The translations under genes and the position numbers were made by a program. This document shows, piece after piece, positions 15,745 to 25,344 of a DNA stretch of 64,000 nt (position 1 is its first letter; the number at the start of each line of letters is the position of its first letter). This DNA comes from an uncultured Lachnospiraceae bacterium (GTDB lineage: Bacteria; Bacillota; Clostridia; Lachnospirales; Lachnospiraceae): contig CAJTLU010000004.1 of NCBI GenBank assembly GCA_910577175.1, positions 1 through 64,000 of the forward strand, in the 5' to 3' direction. The notes under the pieces were generated by a model that had not been told where the DNA came from, did no database searches, and was given only the letters and a program-made list of their open reading frames with translations.

Positions 15745-18557
15745 TTATACCGGATTGGAATTTGTCCATGTCCACTCCGCCCATTCGGACGTAACCGTCT
15801 TATTTCCGTCGCCCTTCGCGCGGATTTTAACCGTTATAGAGCGGTATTGCTTATAATCGTTGACATTAAACGTATTATATCCCGTATGCTTCCTGTCGCT
15901 GTATCCTCCTCCGTTATACGATATCTGGTATTCGTACCCGAAGGAGCCGGGAACCGCCTCCCATTTCACCGCGCCGTCCGACGTGATGGCAAACGACGAT
16001 ACCGCAGGGGACGGCAGCAGCGTTATCACATCTGCGGCAGAGCCGCCTGCATACTGCGAATCGATATAATAGCTTCCATTGCTGTCGAACGCGCCACCCA
16101 GAGCCTTTATACGGATAGGATATCTGCCCGGGCTTTGGATTACTTTACTGTACGAAACCTCCGCACCCGTCAGGGATTGTCCTGCAATCTCATACTGATA
16201 ACCGCTGCAATTTACTGAAGGCACTGTTACGTTTACGGTAATACTTCCATTTGTCACAAAGGAATCCGCCGAATACCGGTAGGAAATTACGGGTGCTTTC
16301 AGAACCTTTACCTGCTGCGTATGGGTATAGAACGCGCTGTCCAGATTGCCGCGTCCGTCCCCCACAGCCCTCAGCTTTACAATATGATTTCCCTCTGTCG
16401 TAAACCTCGGTGTGTAGGAATAGGTCGTTCCAGAAACATGGTAATCCCCGCTGACCTTTTTCCCGTCTATTTCGAGATAATAAGAGCTTGCGTTTGTAAT
16501 TGCGTTCCAGCGATACGAACCGTTTTCCGTAATGAACCAGGGCGTTGCAAGCTTATACGCCGTAATGACCGCTGAATAGTCGCTGTCCAGATATTTCGTG
16601 TCGTTCCCGACTGCCTTTACATAAAAGGTACAGACCTCGCCGCCCTCAAGATACTCGATATTAAACCTTGTCGCGTTCTGGCTTCCGCCGCCGATTTGTT
16701 CCCCGATGGCAGAAAATACCTGATACGTCGGCGTATATTCCGAGGTATTGATATTGTCCGGCGCATTCCATAAAAGCTCGATGCTGTTCGCTAACGCCCC
16801 CTCCGGGAAGGTCGGCGCGGCAAGGCGGATAAACTGCTGTGTAGGTGATGCTTCGCTCGTCATGTAATAAAGCGTCCCCGTATCATTGTAATAGTTTGCA
16901 ACCGCCACCATACTAAGCGTCGTTCCATTTGTTTCAATAAACTGATACATATTGCCATACGCATTTTCCACAAGCGGCGTTTTGGATAAATCAAGATACG
17001 TTTCGTAGCTCTTTGCATTGGATACGTCGTCCCACTGTAACGTACCGTTCCCGCCCGAGGTAATCCGGATATTCACCGGCGCCTCCAGACGCCGGATTGC
17101 CACAGGCGCTGAATCATTAGACGCAAGCACGTTGCTTCCGTTTCCCCTTGCATTTACCGTTACCTCATAGGAGCCTGCCTTAATCGTAGAAAGGTCAAAG
17201 CGTTCCGTCTGCGCCGTAATATCCCTTCCCGCATAGGCTACCGTATAGCCGTTGTTGCCTGCCACCGCATCCCACGAAAGCGTATAGCCGCTCATTATCA
17301 CATTCTGCGGCGTTGCCTGTACGGTAATATCAAACGACAATGCCTCCGATGTCAGGCAAGGCAGGGTAACGTATTTCCTGTTTCCCGTCGTCCTCACACC
17401 GCCCATACTGCGGACAGCATAGGTATAATGCTGCTCAGAAATACTCTCGCCGTCCGCTACGTTGCTGTCCGTAAGCGCGGCAGCGGTCGTATACTTCCCG
17501 TTTTGCAAAACGCCGTCCTTATACAGCTGATAGCCGATTGCGCCGTTTACCTGTACAAAATTCACGGTAAACCCGCCTGCAAGGCTCTCCTTCGCGCTTA
17601 CGATAAAATTACCGTCAACCGCCCTCGGTGCGGCAAGGTGCTCCACCATAACAGGCTCTGAATATTTGCTGTCAAAATAATCCGTACTGCCGCCCGGCGC
17701 GTTCGCCTTAATCTCTATGGTATAAACGCCCACGCCCGCATAGGCATGGGAAAAGGCGCGCTGCACATCGGAATAGGTAGTAATCTCCGGCGTCCCGCCG
17801 TCCTTTATCAGTCTTGCGGTATAGCCTCCCGCCGCATTTACGGCATTCCACGTCAGATTATTGCCTCTCCGTCAAGCTCAAGATCATGGTTCCATGCCAC
17901 CTGCGGCGTCTCAAGGATGAATACCGTTTTATCCGCGGACCAGGAGGAGAAATAATTTCCCGATTCGTTATACGGCATCACGGCAATTTCCTGCGACCTC
18001 CCCGAAGCAAGCCCTTCATACTGCGTCTCCTTAAAAACCGCCTTCTGTACCACACCGCCTATTTTTATCCGGTAGCCCGCCGCGCCGTCTACCGTGTTCC
18101 ACTTTACAATGCCGTCCTCAACGAACAGCTCCGTTACCGTATCCAGATAATGGAACTCCTCCGAAACGCTCTTACTGTTGTAGGTGCTTGTATGGTTTCC
18201 GAGCGCCTTTACCTCTACTGTAAAATCCCTGTTTTCGGAGTTATACGCAAAGCTATTGCCCGTTACCTCCTTGGAAATGCCGTTTACCGTAACCTCATAC
18301 GCCGAGGAGCTTCCCGTCCAGGTCAGCGCCGTACCGTCATACCTCACATTGGCAGGTGCGCTGTAGATAGAAACATTGACCTCCGGACTGAACGACGAGT
18401 AAAACGTACTATCGCCCGAGACAACCGGCTTTACCTTTACACGGTTACTGCCCTCCGGCAATGTGGCAATGCGTGTATCGGTTACGGTTGACATCGTACC
18501 GTTTACGCTGACTGAATAGGCATTTGCACCCGCAACCGCTTCCCATGAAGCGTTTTG
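15745..18557 (-). pseudogene. Fibronectin type III-like repeat surface protein, frameshifted and 5'-truncated
   Basis: Two open frames on the minus strand belong to one gene. The upstream part (down to 17853) and the downstream part (17766 to 15745, 673 codons) are joined by a frameshift near 17862: after LELDGEA the other frame continues NLTWNAVNAAGGYTARL. Reading past the ATG at 18494 also gives coding sequence (NASWEAVAGANAYSVSVNG) up to about 18557, where homology stops abruptly at GTTTTGTCAAGTGC. The protein is a series of about 90-residue beta domains with the repeating pattern LxWxAVxGAxGYxV, ending in RxLxxPVxF, typical of fibronectin III-like extracellular modules. No sorting signal is seen at the C terminus. 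The N-terminal part and any signal peptide are missing. Confidence 0.75.
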
Positions 18558-19046
18558 TCAAGTGCTTTTTTTAGTTATTGACGCAAGCCCTTGTTAGTAC
18601 GGCGGGAAATGGGGCAGGAAAAGGGGCGTAAAACGCGCCTGTGGACATTTAGAAGCTGTTTTCGCGTGTGGGGAGTATAAAATCCTTGCCCGGTGGTTTT
18701 TCGTGTCTGAAACGCCTTAAAAATCAAGCCTTTTCAAGCCCTATTGCGTAACACTCTATTCTGTTCCTTGGGAGAGGTCGGGGGTGCGGGGGCAGGATTG
18801 TCAAATCCTGTTCCCCGTTTTCGGCGGCGAAATGGCAACGGCAAAAATCCAGACGGTCAAGGGTTTAAGAGTGGAGATTTTTTCGCGCCCTTTGCGAAAA
18901 AATACTACTCGTCCCTTGACGGTCTGGATAGTCGGAACGGACGTAGAACGGGGATTGCTTTTGGTAATTGGATATGATAGAATATTCCCCAGTACAAACC
19001 GACAAATCGAAAGTTATTTTTAAGTGAATACGAAAGGAAACATACC
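18558..19046. other. Hairpin-rich non-coding segment, probable mobile-element scar
   Basis: This roughly 490-bp stretch has no convincing gene. It begins where the surface protein gene is cut and holds an inverted repeat GGGGGCAGGATT/AATCCTGTTCCCC (18788-18816) and a nested structure: CCAGACGGTCAAGGG (18849-18863) with CCCTTGACGGTCTGG (18913-18927), enclosing TTTTTTCGC/GCGAAAAAA (18878-18902). It ends with the promoter of the GNAT gene. The mix of long inverted repeats and an abrupt junction suggests insertion or recombination of a mobile segment carrying the GNAT as cargo. Confidence 0.5.
18955..18983 (+). promoter_or_regulatory. Promoter of the GNAT gene
   Basis: TTGCTT (18955-18960) and TAGAAT (18978-18983) are 17 bp apart, 64 bp upstream of the ATG. 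Confidence 0.6.
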
Positions 19047-19571
19047 ATGCTAAAACTTATAAGACGCTGTCCGGAATATGTCAGCGGATACAGAGAGTAT
19101 TGTCAGGAAGCATATAACAACCACGTTATTTACTTTAGACCAACTAATCCAAAACTGATTGACAACGAATGGTTTAGCAGAACTAAAGATTGGTATGACA
19201 AAAAGGAGACTGGGCAAATTCAGGGACAGCCCATAAGCTTCCACTTTTGGGCTGTTGATGATAAAAAATTTATAGGCGAATTTCAACTGAGAACTGAATT
19301 GACCCCGGAAGTAATGTCAGGTATAGGCAGTATCGGATATGCAGTACGTGTATCCGAACAAGGTAAGGGATATGGAACCGAGATATTGAAGCAAGGGTTA
19401 CCTATTGCGAAAGAACATGGTATGAACAAAGTTCTTATGAACATAAATGACAAAAATAGTGTGTCTGCTCATGTTTGCGAGAAACTTGGTGGAAAGTTGA
19501 TGGATAAAATACAAGCATATAACGATGCCGAAGGTTGTCACATCATGCGCAGATATTGGATTTATCTATAA
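19047..19571 (+). CDS. GNAT family N-acetyltransferase
   Basis: The 174-residue protein is a GNAT acetyltransferase: KKFIGEFQLRTEL (strand 4 before the V site), GSIGYAVRVSEQGKGYGTEILKQG (acetyl-CoA pyrophosphate loop, Q/RxxGxG/A as EQGKGYG) and MNKVLMNINDKNSVSAHVCEKLGGKL (the N-x-x-S helix). It transfers an acetyl group from acetyl-CoA to an amine, substrate unknown. AAAGGA lies before the ATG. It stands alone on the plus strand in a segment with long inverted repeats, as cargo of a mobile element would. Confidence 0.85.
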   Translation: MLKLIRRCPEYVSGYREYCQEAYNNHVIYFRPTNPKLIDNEWFSRTKDWYDKKETGQIQGQPISFHFWAVDDKKFIGEFQLRTELTPEVMSGIGSIGYAVRVSEQGKGYGTEILKQGLPIAKEHGMNKVLMNINDKNSVSAHVCEKLGGKLMDKIQAYNDAEGCHIMRRYWIYL

Positions 19572-19603
19572 ATTCCAGTTTATCGGTCTAATAAAAATCC
19601 AAA

Positions 19604-19645
19604 ACAGGACGGCGGTAATAGACATTGACTATCCTGCCGCCCTGT
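19604..19645. terminator. Hairpin after the GNAT gene
   Basis: ACAGGACGGC (19604-19613) pairs with GCCGCCCTGT (19636-19645) with one mismatch, 33 bp after the GNAT stop. No T-run follows, so efficiency is uncertain. Confidence 0.35.
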
Positions 19646-19668
19646 CTGTTATCGCTCCATATCCTGCG

Positions 19669-19700
19669 AGACTGTGCAACATCGTAATTTTGCACAGTCT
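19669..19700. repeat. Inverted repeat AGACTGTGCAA, member of dispersed hairpin family
   Basis: AGACTGTGCAA (19669-19679) is an exact inverted copy of TTGCACAGTCT (19690-19700). It lies between convergent genes and may terminate the ABC operon. Its core resembles hairpins at 30665, 39222, 43618 and 52005. Confidence 0.5.
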
Positions 19701-19743
19701 TTGGGACATAATGGGGTACGCAAAATGCGGATTTCCTCCCTTC

Positions 19744-21585
19744 TTACTGGTAATACTGTGCCTGCGCGTTCCAAAGCTCACGGTAGCGTCCTTCCTCTTT
19801 CATCAGCGACTCGTGGTTTCCCTTTTGTACAATCCTGCCTTCCTCAAAGACAAAAATCTTGTCGCAGAACCGGCAGCTGGACATCCTGTGTGAGATATAC
19901 ACTGCCGTTTTTTCTTCCACCAGTCCGTCAAACCGCTTGTAAATATCATACTCCGATACCGGGTCAAGTGCGGAGGTCGGCTCATCTAAAATAACAAAGG
20001 TAGCATCCTTGTAAAGTGCCCTGGCAATTGCCAGCTTCTGCGCCTCACCGCCGGAAATCTCTACACCGTTTTCCTGCAGCTGGTACAGATTGGTCCGGAT
20101 TCCGGCAGGCATCTCCTGCAGGCGTTCTCCTAGTCCTGCCTGCCGGATACAGCGGATTATCCTTTCCTCCTCATACTCCTTGGAAGCCGCCACATTCTCT
20201 GCAATGGAAAAAGAAAACAACCAGAAGTCCTGGAACACGACGGAAAACAAACTCATGTATTCCTTGTAATCATAAAACTTTATATTGATTCCATTGAGTA
20301 AAATCTCCCCCTCCGTCGGGTCATACAGCCGGCACAAAAGCTTGATAAACGTCGTCTTCCCGGCGCCGTTCTGCCCTACGATTGCCGTCTTTTCCCCGAT
20401 GCAGAGCTTTGCGTTCACATGGGACAATACATCTCCTGTACTGTTCGGGTACCGGAACGATACATCCTTAAACTCAATCTCATAGCGGTTATCCTCCCGC
20501 TTTTCAATTGGAAGCGTGCCCTCATACTTCTTGTTTTCCAAAGCCATAAAGTCTTCAAACAAAGACAGATACCTGCTTTGAATTTCCACGGTAACAGAAA
20601 CGCCCATGATATCACTGATGTTTTTGCAGAACTGCCAAAAGGCGGCGACATACTGCAGTACGCTTCCCACGCTGATCAGCCCCGCAATCGCCTTTAATCC
20701 TACATACAGATAGCTTCCCAACTGTAAGAAAAAAAGCAGCGTCTGGTTCAAGGTCATATAGCGGTTCGTCCAGCGAAGCAAAAGCCTTTCATTCTTTTCA
20801 TAGCTTTCATTGCTCTCCTGGAGACTGTCCAGAATCATATCCTGCATCTGGTACACACGGATATCCTTCCCCTCCTTATAGCGGGACAGGAAGCTGAAAA
20901 AATAGCCGAACCGGCGGTTATACTCCACATTCCGCTCAAAAGCCATCTGGCTCTGCTTCCCGTTGTATCTCTGCAGGGCATTCTTTGCTGTCAGGACAAC
21001 TCCCCCTGCTGCTGCTAAAAGAAAGGGACTCCACCATGCATTCATCACCCTTGTCAACGTCCCCGCCGCTTCCATTTTTACCGGAATACATACGCCGAGA
21101 AACAAAACAAACGAATATACCATTCCTGCTGACAGCTCTATAATATCCCCGAGCCTTGTGCAAAAGTTTCCGATACCGCCATGACTGTTCATTCCCTCTC
21201 TTGCCCTATAAACAAGCTCCAGCGTACTCTGCTTTTCCAGCAGCTCATAATCCAACTGTAGTGACTTTTCGGAAACCATCTGGTCGATGCGCTCTTCTAC
21301 ACTGCTCCGCTTTACGCCAAGCGCAGCCTCCAATGCCCAGCGGACGACTCCTAAAAAGAGGTTACAGCCTACCATGATAAAAACTGTCTGCATAATCCTG
21401 CCGGTATCCTGCCCTTCGATTACCTTGTCGATAATCCTGCTTCCAAATACAATATTCACAAACGGCTGTACTGCTGCAATCAGCTTTGTCAGGAACAGTA
21501 GTGGAAAAAATCCCGGTTCCAGACGCCTTACCAGACGAAACACCTTTCTTATCGCAGTTCGTTCAGAGGTCTTTTTATGCTTCAT
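19744..21585 (-). CDS. ABC transporter, ATP-binding/permease protein (exporter half)
   Basis: The 613-residue protein has an N-terminal six-helix membrane domain (about residues 30-300) and a C-terminal nucleotide-binding domain with Walker A GQNGAGKTT, Q-loop VVFQDFW, signature ISGGEAQKLAIARALY, Walker B VILDEPTSALDP and an H-loop IsHR. The sequence HPDVSF... is replaced by normal exporter features; all ATPase motifs look intact. The ATG at 21585 overlaps the end of the upstream ABC gene by 11 nt and has GGAGGTGG upstream, so the two form a heterodimer. The operon is controlled by the upstream LytTR/GHKL pair; a peptide or drug substrate is inferred. Confidence 0.85.
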   Translation of the reverse strand: MKHKKTSERTAIRKVFRLVRRLEPGFFPLLFLTKLIAAVQPFVNIVFGSRIIDKVIEGQDTGRIMQTVFIMVGCNLFLGVVRWALEAALGVKRSSVEERIDQMVSEKSLQLDYELLEKQSTLELVYRAREGMNSHGGIGNFCTRLGDIIELSAGMVYSFVLFLGVCIPVKMEAAGTLTRVMNAWWSPFLLAAAGGVVLTAKNALQRYNGKQSQMAFERNVEYNRRFGYFFSFLSRYKEGKDIRVYQMQDMILDSLQESNESYEKNERLLLRWTNRYMTLNQTLLFFLQLGSYLYVGLKAIAGLISVGSVLQYVAAFWQFCKNISDIMGVSVTVEIQSRYLSLFEDFMALENKKYEGTLPIEKREDNRYEIEFKDVSFRYPNSTGDVLSHVNAKLCIGEKTAIVGQNGAGKTTFIKLLCRLYDPTEGEILLNGINIKFYDYKEYMSLFSVVFQDFWLFSFSIAENVAASKEYEEERIIRCIRQAGLGERLQEMPAGIRTNLYQLQENGVEISGGEAQKLAIARALYKDATFVILDEPTSALDPVSEYDIYKRFDGLVEEKTAVYISHRMSSCRFCDKIFVFEEGRIVQKGNHESLMKEEGRYRELWNAQAQYYQ

Positions 21586-23428
21586 CTTCCGCCACCTCCC
21601 CTTCTTTATAGTAGTGGCTCTGAATGTCAAACAGCTCCCGGTACTTCCCATGCCTTTGCATCAACGCTTCATGCGTTCCTTCCTCTGCAATCCGTCCGTT
21701 TTCCAGCAGAAAAATCCGGTCACAGAACTTTGTGCTGGCAAGCCGGTGGGAAATAAACAACGCCGTCTTCTCTTCTGCCATATGGTTATATTCTTCATAA
21801 AGACTGCTTTCTGCAATCGGGTCCAAGGCCGCTGTCGGCTCATCCAGTACCAGCACCGGGCCATTCCGGTACAGGGCCCTTGCCAGAAACAGGCGCTGCA
21901 TCTCCCCTCCGGAAAAAAGCACACCGTTCTCATCCAGCGTCTGGCTGATGTAAGTCCTTGCTCCGTCCGGAAGCTGTTCCACCTTCTCCCAGAGTCCGAC
22001 CTCACGGAGCGCTTCCTTTACCTTCTCCCGTTCTGCAGCATCCGGCACCGTACCGGCAATATTCATCTCTATCGTAAAAGAAAGCAGAAACGCATCCTGG
22101 AACACAACGCTTAAAAGCCTCTGGTATTCCTCCTGCTTCCATCCGGAAATATCTTCACCGTTGATAAGTATACTTCCTCCGGTCGGCTGGTATAAGCCGC
22201 ACAAAAGCTTGACTAACGTCGTCTTTCCGGCGCCATTATTTCCTACTAACGCCACCTTCTCCTTTGACTTCATCACAAAGCTTATATGGGAAATCGTATC
22301 CTCCTCTGCCCCCGGATACCGGAAGGAAACGTCACGGAACTCGATTTCCGGTCCCCTTGTAAGCACCGGCGCCGGATGTTCTGCTTGATGTCTGCGTTCC
22401 AAATGTTCCATCACAAAGGAATAATCCTTTGTTTCATTGTTCGCCTTCTTTAAGGCGCCACAGGACATCGCCACACCGAAAATCCACTGGGTAAAGCCCC
22501 GGACCATCCCTAACTGCAGCGTAAATTCCGCCACCGTAATCTTTCCGGAAAGAACAAGACCAATCAAAACGAAGTATGCCAGGATTTCCTGTCCTGCGAC
22601 ACAAAACTGGTTCCCGAATGCCGGGAGATAAAAGCGGAACTCCGCGCGCTTCTGAAAATCTACCGCGTCTGCATGAAGCCCTTCAAAAACCCGGTGAAAC
22701 CAGCCGTCCATACGGTATACACGGATATCCTTTCCCGCTGCCAGGTCAAGGCTTTCCTCTCTTAAATAGCTCTGCTTACGATGTACCTCCGAAATCTCGA
22801 TACGATGCCTGTCGTAATAGCGGACCGCATTCCCACGCAGTACGAAATCCAGCAGGAAGGTAAGCAGAAGCATCAGCAAAATACGGTAATCCAGCGTCAG
22901 CACCGCTGCTGCATACGTGAAAAGACCACAGAGCTGCACGATAAATTCTACCGATTCTGTCATAAGCTTCTCCGGGCCCCAGTTGCTCCCGATGACAGCC
23001 TTACCGCCTAACATAATCTCTTTCTGCCGTTCGACCGGCTCTATATCCACATAGTCCGCTGTCAGAACCTTTTTCACATAATCAAAAAGGAACACCCGGA
23101 ATCTCGTAAAGGAACGGCGATTTTGTAGAAACATTCTGGTAATATCCCCGCAGATTCCCGCTGCCATGGAGAGAAACAAAATCCCGCCCATGATAAACAG
23201 AAACCTCACAGGCTCCCCTCCCATAATTCCTGCAATTGCTGCTGCCGGGATAAGTGCCCCGAGAAACGGAACCAAGACCCGGCATACTACATAAAGCGGC
23301 GTTACCCAGATTGCCGCCGGATAGGTCCGGAACAGTGCGCCTGTCACACGCCATACGTTCCGGAATACCGAGGCTTCTGCACCACATGCTGCTTTTCCTT
23401 CTTTTTTCGTCTGACCTTTTCCAGCCAT
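21575..23428 (-). CDS. ABC transporter, ATP-binding/permease protein (exporter half, partner)
   Basis: This 617-residue exporter half has a membrane domain (residues about 30-320) and an ATPase domain with GNNGAGKTT, VVFQDAFLLSF, signature FSGGEMQRLFLARALY, Walker B VLVLDEPTAALDP and ISHR. The start at 23428 has AGGAGGAG 4 nt upstream and is preceded by a leader with four hairpins and a LytTR-type promoter. It is translated before, and overlaps, the partner gene. Motifs in both halves appear intact, so both sites may hydrolyse ATP. Substrate unknown; self-protection or signal export fits the two-component neighbour. Confidence 0.85.
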   Translation of the reverse strand: MAGKGQTKKEGKAACGAEASVFRNVWRVTGALFRTYPAAIWVTPLYVVCRVLVPFLGALIPAAAIAGIMGGEPVRFLFIMGGILFLSMAAGICGDITRMFLQNRRSFTRFRVFLFDYVKKVLTADYVDIEPVERQKEIMLGGKAVIGSNWGPEKLMTESVEFIVQLCGLFTYAAAVLTLDYRILLMLLLTFLLDFVLRGNAVRYYDRHRIEISEVHRKQSYLREESLDLAAGKDIRVYRMDGWFHRVFEGLHADAVDFQKRAEFRFYLPAFGNQFCVAGQEILAYFVLIGLVLSGKITVAEFTLQLGMVRGFTQWIFGVAMSCGALKKANNETKDYSFVMEHLERRHQAEHPAPVLTRGPEIEFRDVSFRYPGAEEDTISHISFVMKSKEKVALVGNNGAGKTTLVKLLCGLYQPTGGSILINGEDISGWKQEEYQRLLSVVFQDAFLLSFTIEMNIAGTVPDAAEREKVKEALREVGLWEKVEQLPDGARTYISQTLDENGVLFSGGEMQRLFLARALYRNGPVLVLDEPTAALDPIAESSLYEEYNHMAEEKTALFISHRLASTKFCDRIFLLENGRIAEEGTHEALMQRHGKYRELFDIQSHYYKEGEVAEDEA

Positions 23429-23485
23429 ATGCTCCTCCTGACGCGACAAATATAGACTCCTATTCTCCCCCATATCCGGTTCCTC

Positions 23486-23607
23486 AAGCGGATATTCGCA
23501 ATCCGCTTCGCTTCTTGCTCATAACCTCATTGCCGCTTCGCGGCATTTTGGCAGGAGCTTGAACTCCTGCCAAAACAGGCAAGTTCCCCCGCTTAAAGAA
23601 GCGGGGG
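23486..23607 (-). promoter_or_regulatory. 5' leader with four consecutive hairpins before the ABC operon
   Basis: Read in transcription order the leader contains CCCCCGCTT/AAGCGGGGG (23586-23607), TTTTGGCAGGAG/CTCCTGCCAAAA (23546-23575), TGCCGC/GCGGCA (23531-23545) and AAGCGGAT/ATATCCGCTT (23486-23508). None is followed by a clear T-run. They may control mRNA stability or translation of the ABC genes. Confidence 0.5.
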
Positions 23608-23636
23608 ACTTCCCTGATGCGGTTAAATCTGGTTTT

Positions 23637-23701
23637 ATTCTACCACATCTTTGCCAACATAATAAAAAAGTGCACGAAATTGCCGAATCCGTGCACGAAA
23701 T
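23637..23701 (-). promoter_or_regulatory. LytTR-type direct repeat promoter
   Basis: GTGCACGAAAT occurs at 23670-23680 and again at 23691-23701, an 11-bp direct repeat with a 21-bp period, the spacing bound by LytTR dimers. Just downstream on the minus strand is a -10 TAGAAT (23637-23642) with only a poor -35 (TTATTA, 17 bp away), as expected for an activator-dependent promoter. The LytTR regulator encoded at 24482-25210 is the obvious candidate. Confidence 0.65.
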
Positions 23702-23753
23702 CTCCCGTTTGAAATTTGAAATAAATCTGAAATGAACCATCCGCCAGACTGCC

Positions 23754-24485
23754 CTACAACGGCAGCATGACCTCTGTCACAAATACTCCCGGCTCGTTTT
23801 TCCGGTTCACGAACCCCTGATACTTTTCCGCCACCAGGTCGATTCTGCGCAGCCCGAACCCATGGCTGCCGCCTTTTTTGCTGACCAGCTCGGAAGGACT
23901 CCTTCTGCGCGTTTCTGCAGTGGCATTGGCTACGGATAAATACAGGTGCTTTTGGAAAATACCAATGTAAATCCTTAAGAAACGCTTTTCCTCCGGCACC
24001 TTTTCACAGGACTCAATCGCATTGTCAAGAAGGTTTCCGACAATCGTACAAAGGTCTACATCCGTCACCTTCAGCTCCATTGGCACCTTTGCGGTACAGT
24101 CTGTCGCAATCTTCTTTTTTGCTGCAACGGAAAGCTTGCTGCTTACAATCGCGTCTACGCTGACATTTCCGGTACGGACCGCAAAATCAATGCTGTCTAA
24201 ATCTTCTTCTAACTGCTCCAGATACGCCAGTGTCTCTTCGATTTTCTGCATGGAAAGATACGCTTTGATTGTCTGCATATGGTTATGGTAGTCATGCCGC
24301 CATCCGCGCATGGTATAGTAAATATTCTGCACCTCGTCCCGCTGCGTCTTCAATACCTTGTCCTGATATTCCCCGATGCGCTTCTCCTGTTTACGGGATA
24401 TAATCCTTATTGTAATCAGAACAGCCGCCGTCACAGGAAAAAGCACTCCCGCCAGAAAAAGTACCACATACATCGTTACGTTCAT
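23754..24485 (-). CDS. GHKL sensor histidine kinase (AgrC-like)
   Basis: The 243-residue protein has one N-terminal membrane helix (residues 5-27), a coiled linker, the HPK10-type phosphoacceptor WRHDYHNHM near residue 62, and a GHKL ATPase domain with VGNLLDNAIESCEK (N box) and GGSHGFGLRRI (G box). It is short at the sensor end: classical AgrC has six helices, so signal input may come through a partner such as the ABC exporter. Its ATG overlaps the stop of the response regulator by 4 nt, so the two are coupled. Confidence 0.88.
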   Translation of the reverse strand: MNVTMYVVLFLAGVLFPVTAAVLITIRIISRKQEKRIGEYQDKVLKTQRDEVQNIYYTMRGWRHDYHNHMQTIKAYLSMQKIEETLAYLEQLEEDLDSIDFAVRTGNVSVDAIVSSKLSVAAKKKIATDCTAKVPMELKVTDVDLCTIVGNLLDNAIESCEKVPEEKRFLRIYIGIFQKHLYLSVANATAETRRRSPSELVSKKGGSHGFGLRRIDLVAEKYQGFVNRKNEPGVFVTEVMLPL

Positions 24486-25210
24486 TCCGCTCTCCCTTTG
24501 TAATAAGCAATAAATGCCTCATTCAACGCCTGATAATTCCCCTTGCTGACCGGCAGGATTTCGCCGTTCTCAAGCTCGCATTCTGTCTTCCCGATTCGTA
24601 TGAGCCGGGAAATATTAACGCACAGTCCCCGCCGCAGCAAGAAAAAGCCCTTTTCCAGAAGCTTCTCTGAAACGGCAGAAAAGTTTGCCTTCCATCTCCG
24701 CTTTCCGGCGCCTGCTTCGGTCTTTAATACGACATAATGCCCGTCCGCCTCCGCATAAAGAATGTCCCCGAGCAGAACCCGGTTATACATGCCATTTGCC
24801 TCAAACATAAAATACTCCGGCTCCTCCCTGCGCATCTCCTCCGAAAGACTACTTAACATTTCAAAGAAAACCGGCTCTTTTACAGGCTTTAACAGATACC
24901 GCAGGGCGCCCACCTCATACCCCTCGATGGCATACTCCGCGACTCCGGTCAAAAACACAATCCTGACCCGCTTATCTCGTTCCCGCACTCTTCTCGCCAA
25001 ATCCAGACCGTTCATTTCCCCCATCTGGATATCAAGAAGCATGATATCATAGGTCTTCTGCGCTTCTGCTTCAAACAGGAACTGCTCCGCACTGTGGTAA
25101 ACATCCACCGCGGCGCTGACCCTTGCAAGCTCCTGCCACCTGTCCAACAGTGTTTTAAGATACTCTGCCTGCGCCTCTTCATCCTCACAAACTGCAATAC
25201 GAATCATCAT
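24482..25210 (-). CDS. LytTR family response regulator
   Basis: The protein has a receiver domain with RIAVCEDEEAQ (acidic pocket), LLDIQMGEMNGLDLA (phosphoacceptor Asp) and LLKPV, then a LytTR DNA-binding domain with DILYAEADGHYVVLKTE, FFLLRRGLCVNIS and the final KGNYQALNEAFIAYY. Start is ATG at 25210 or 25207 with a weak GAGAG site. The kinase follows with a 4-nt overlap. It probably activates the ABC operon through the 21-bp direct repeat upstream of 23670. Confidence 0.9.
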   Translation of the reverse strand: MMIRIAVCEDEEAQAEYLKTLLDRWQELARVSAAVDVYHSAEQFLFEAEAQKTYDIMLLDIQMGEMNGLDLARRVRERDKRVRIVFLTGVAEYAIEGYEVGALRYLLKPVKEPVFFEMLSSLSEEMRREEPEYFMFEANGMYNRVLLGDILYAEADGHYVVLKTEAGAGKRRWKANFSAVSEKLLEKGFFLLRRGLCVNISRLIRIGKTECELENGEILPVSKGNYQALNEAFIAYYKGRAE

Positions 25211-25344
25211 ATCAAGGCTCTCTTCTCCATTTGTTGTTACTCCATACCTGAGTTTCCACATTTTGTATGCAGCTTTGTGTCCCGCCGGACAGGACTTTTA
25301 AGACTACTAAAAAATACGGAAACCCAGGTACACGATATACTTTC

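Noticed and set aside
21287..22114. Plus-strand open frame of 275 codons
   Set aside because: Antisense to the two ABC exporter genes; translation has no recognisable domain.
23586..23607. End of an IS200/IS605 element
   Set aside because: The CCCCCGCTT hairpin resembles such ends, but there is no TnpA or TnpB sequence and it stands in a leader with other hairpins.
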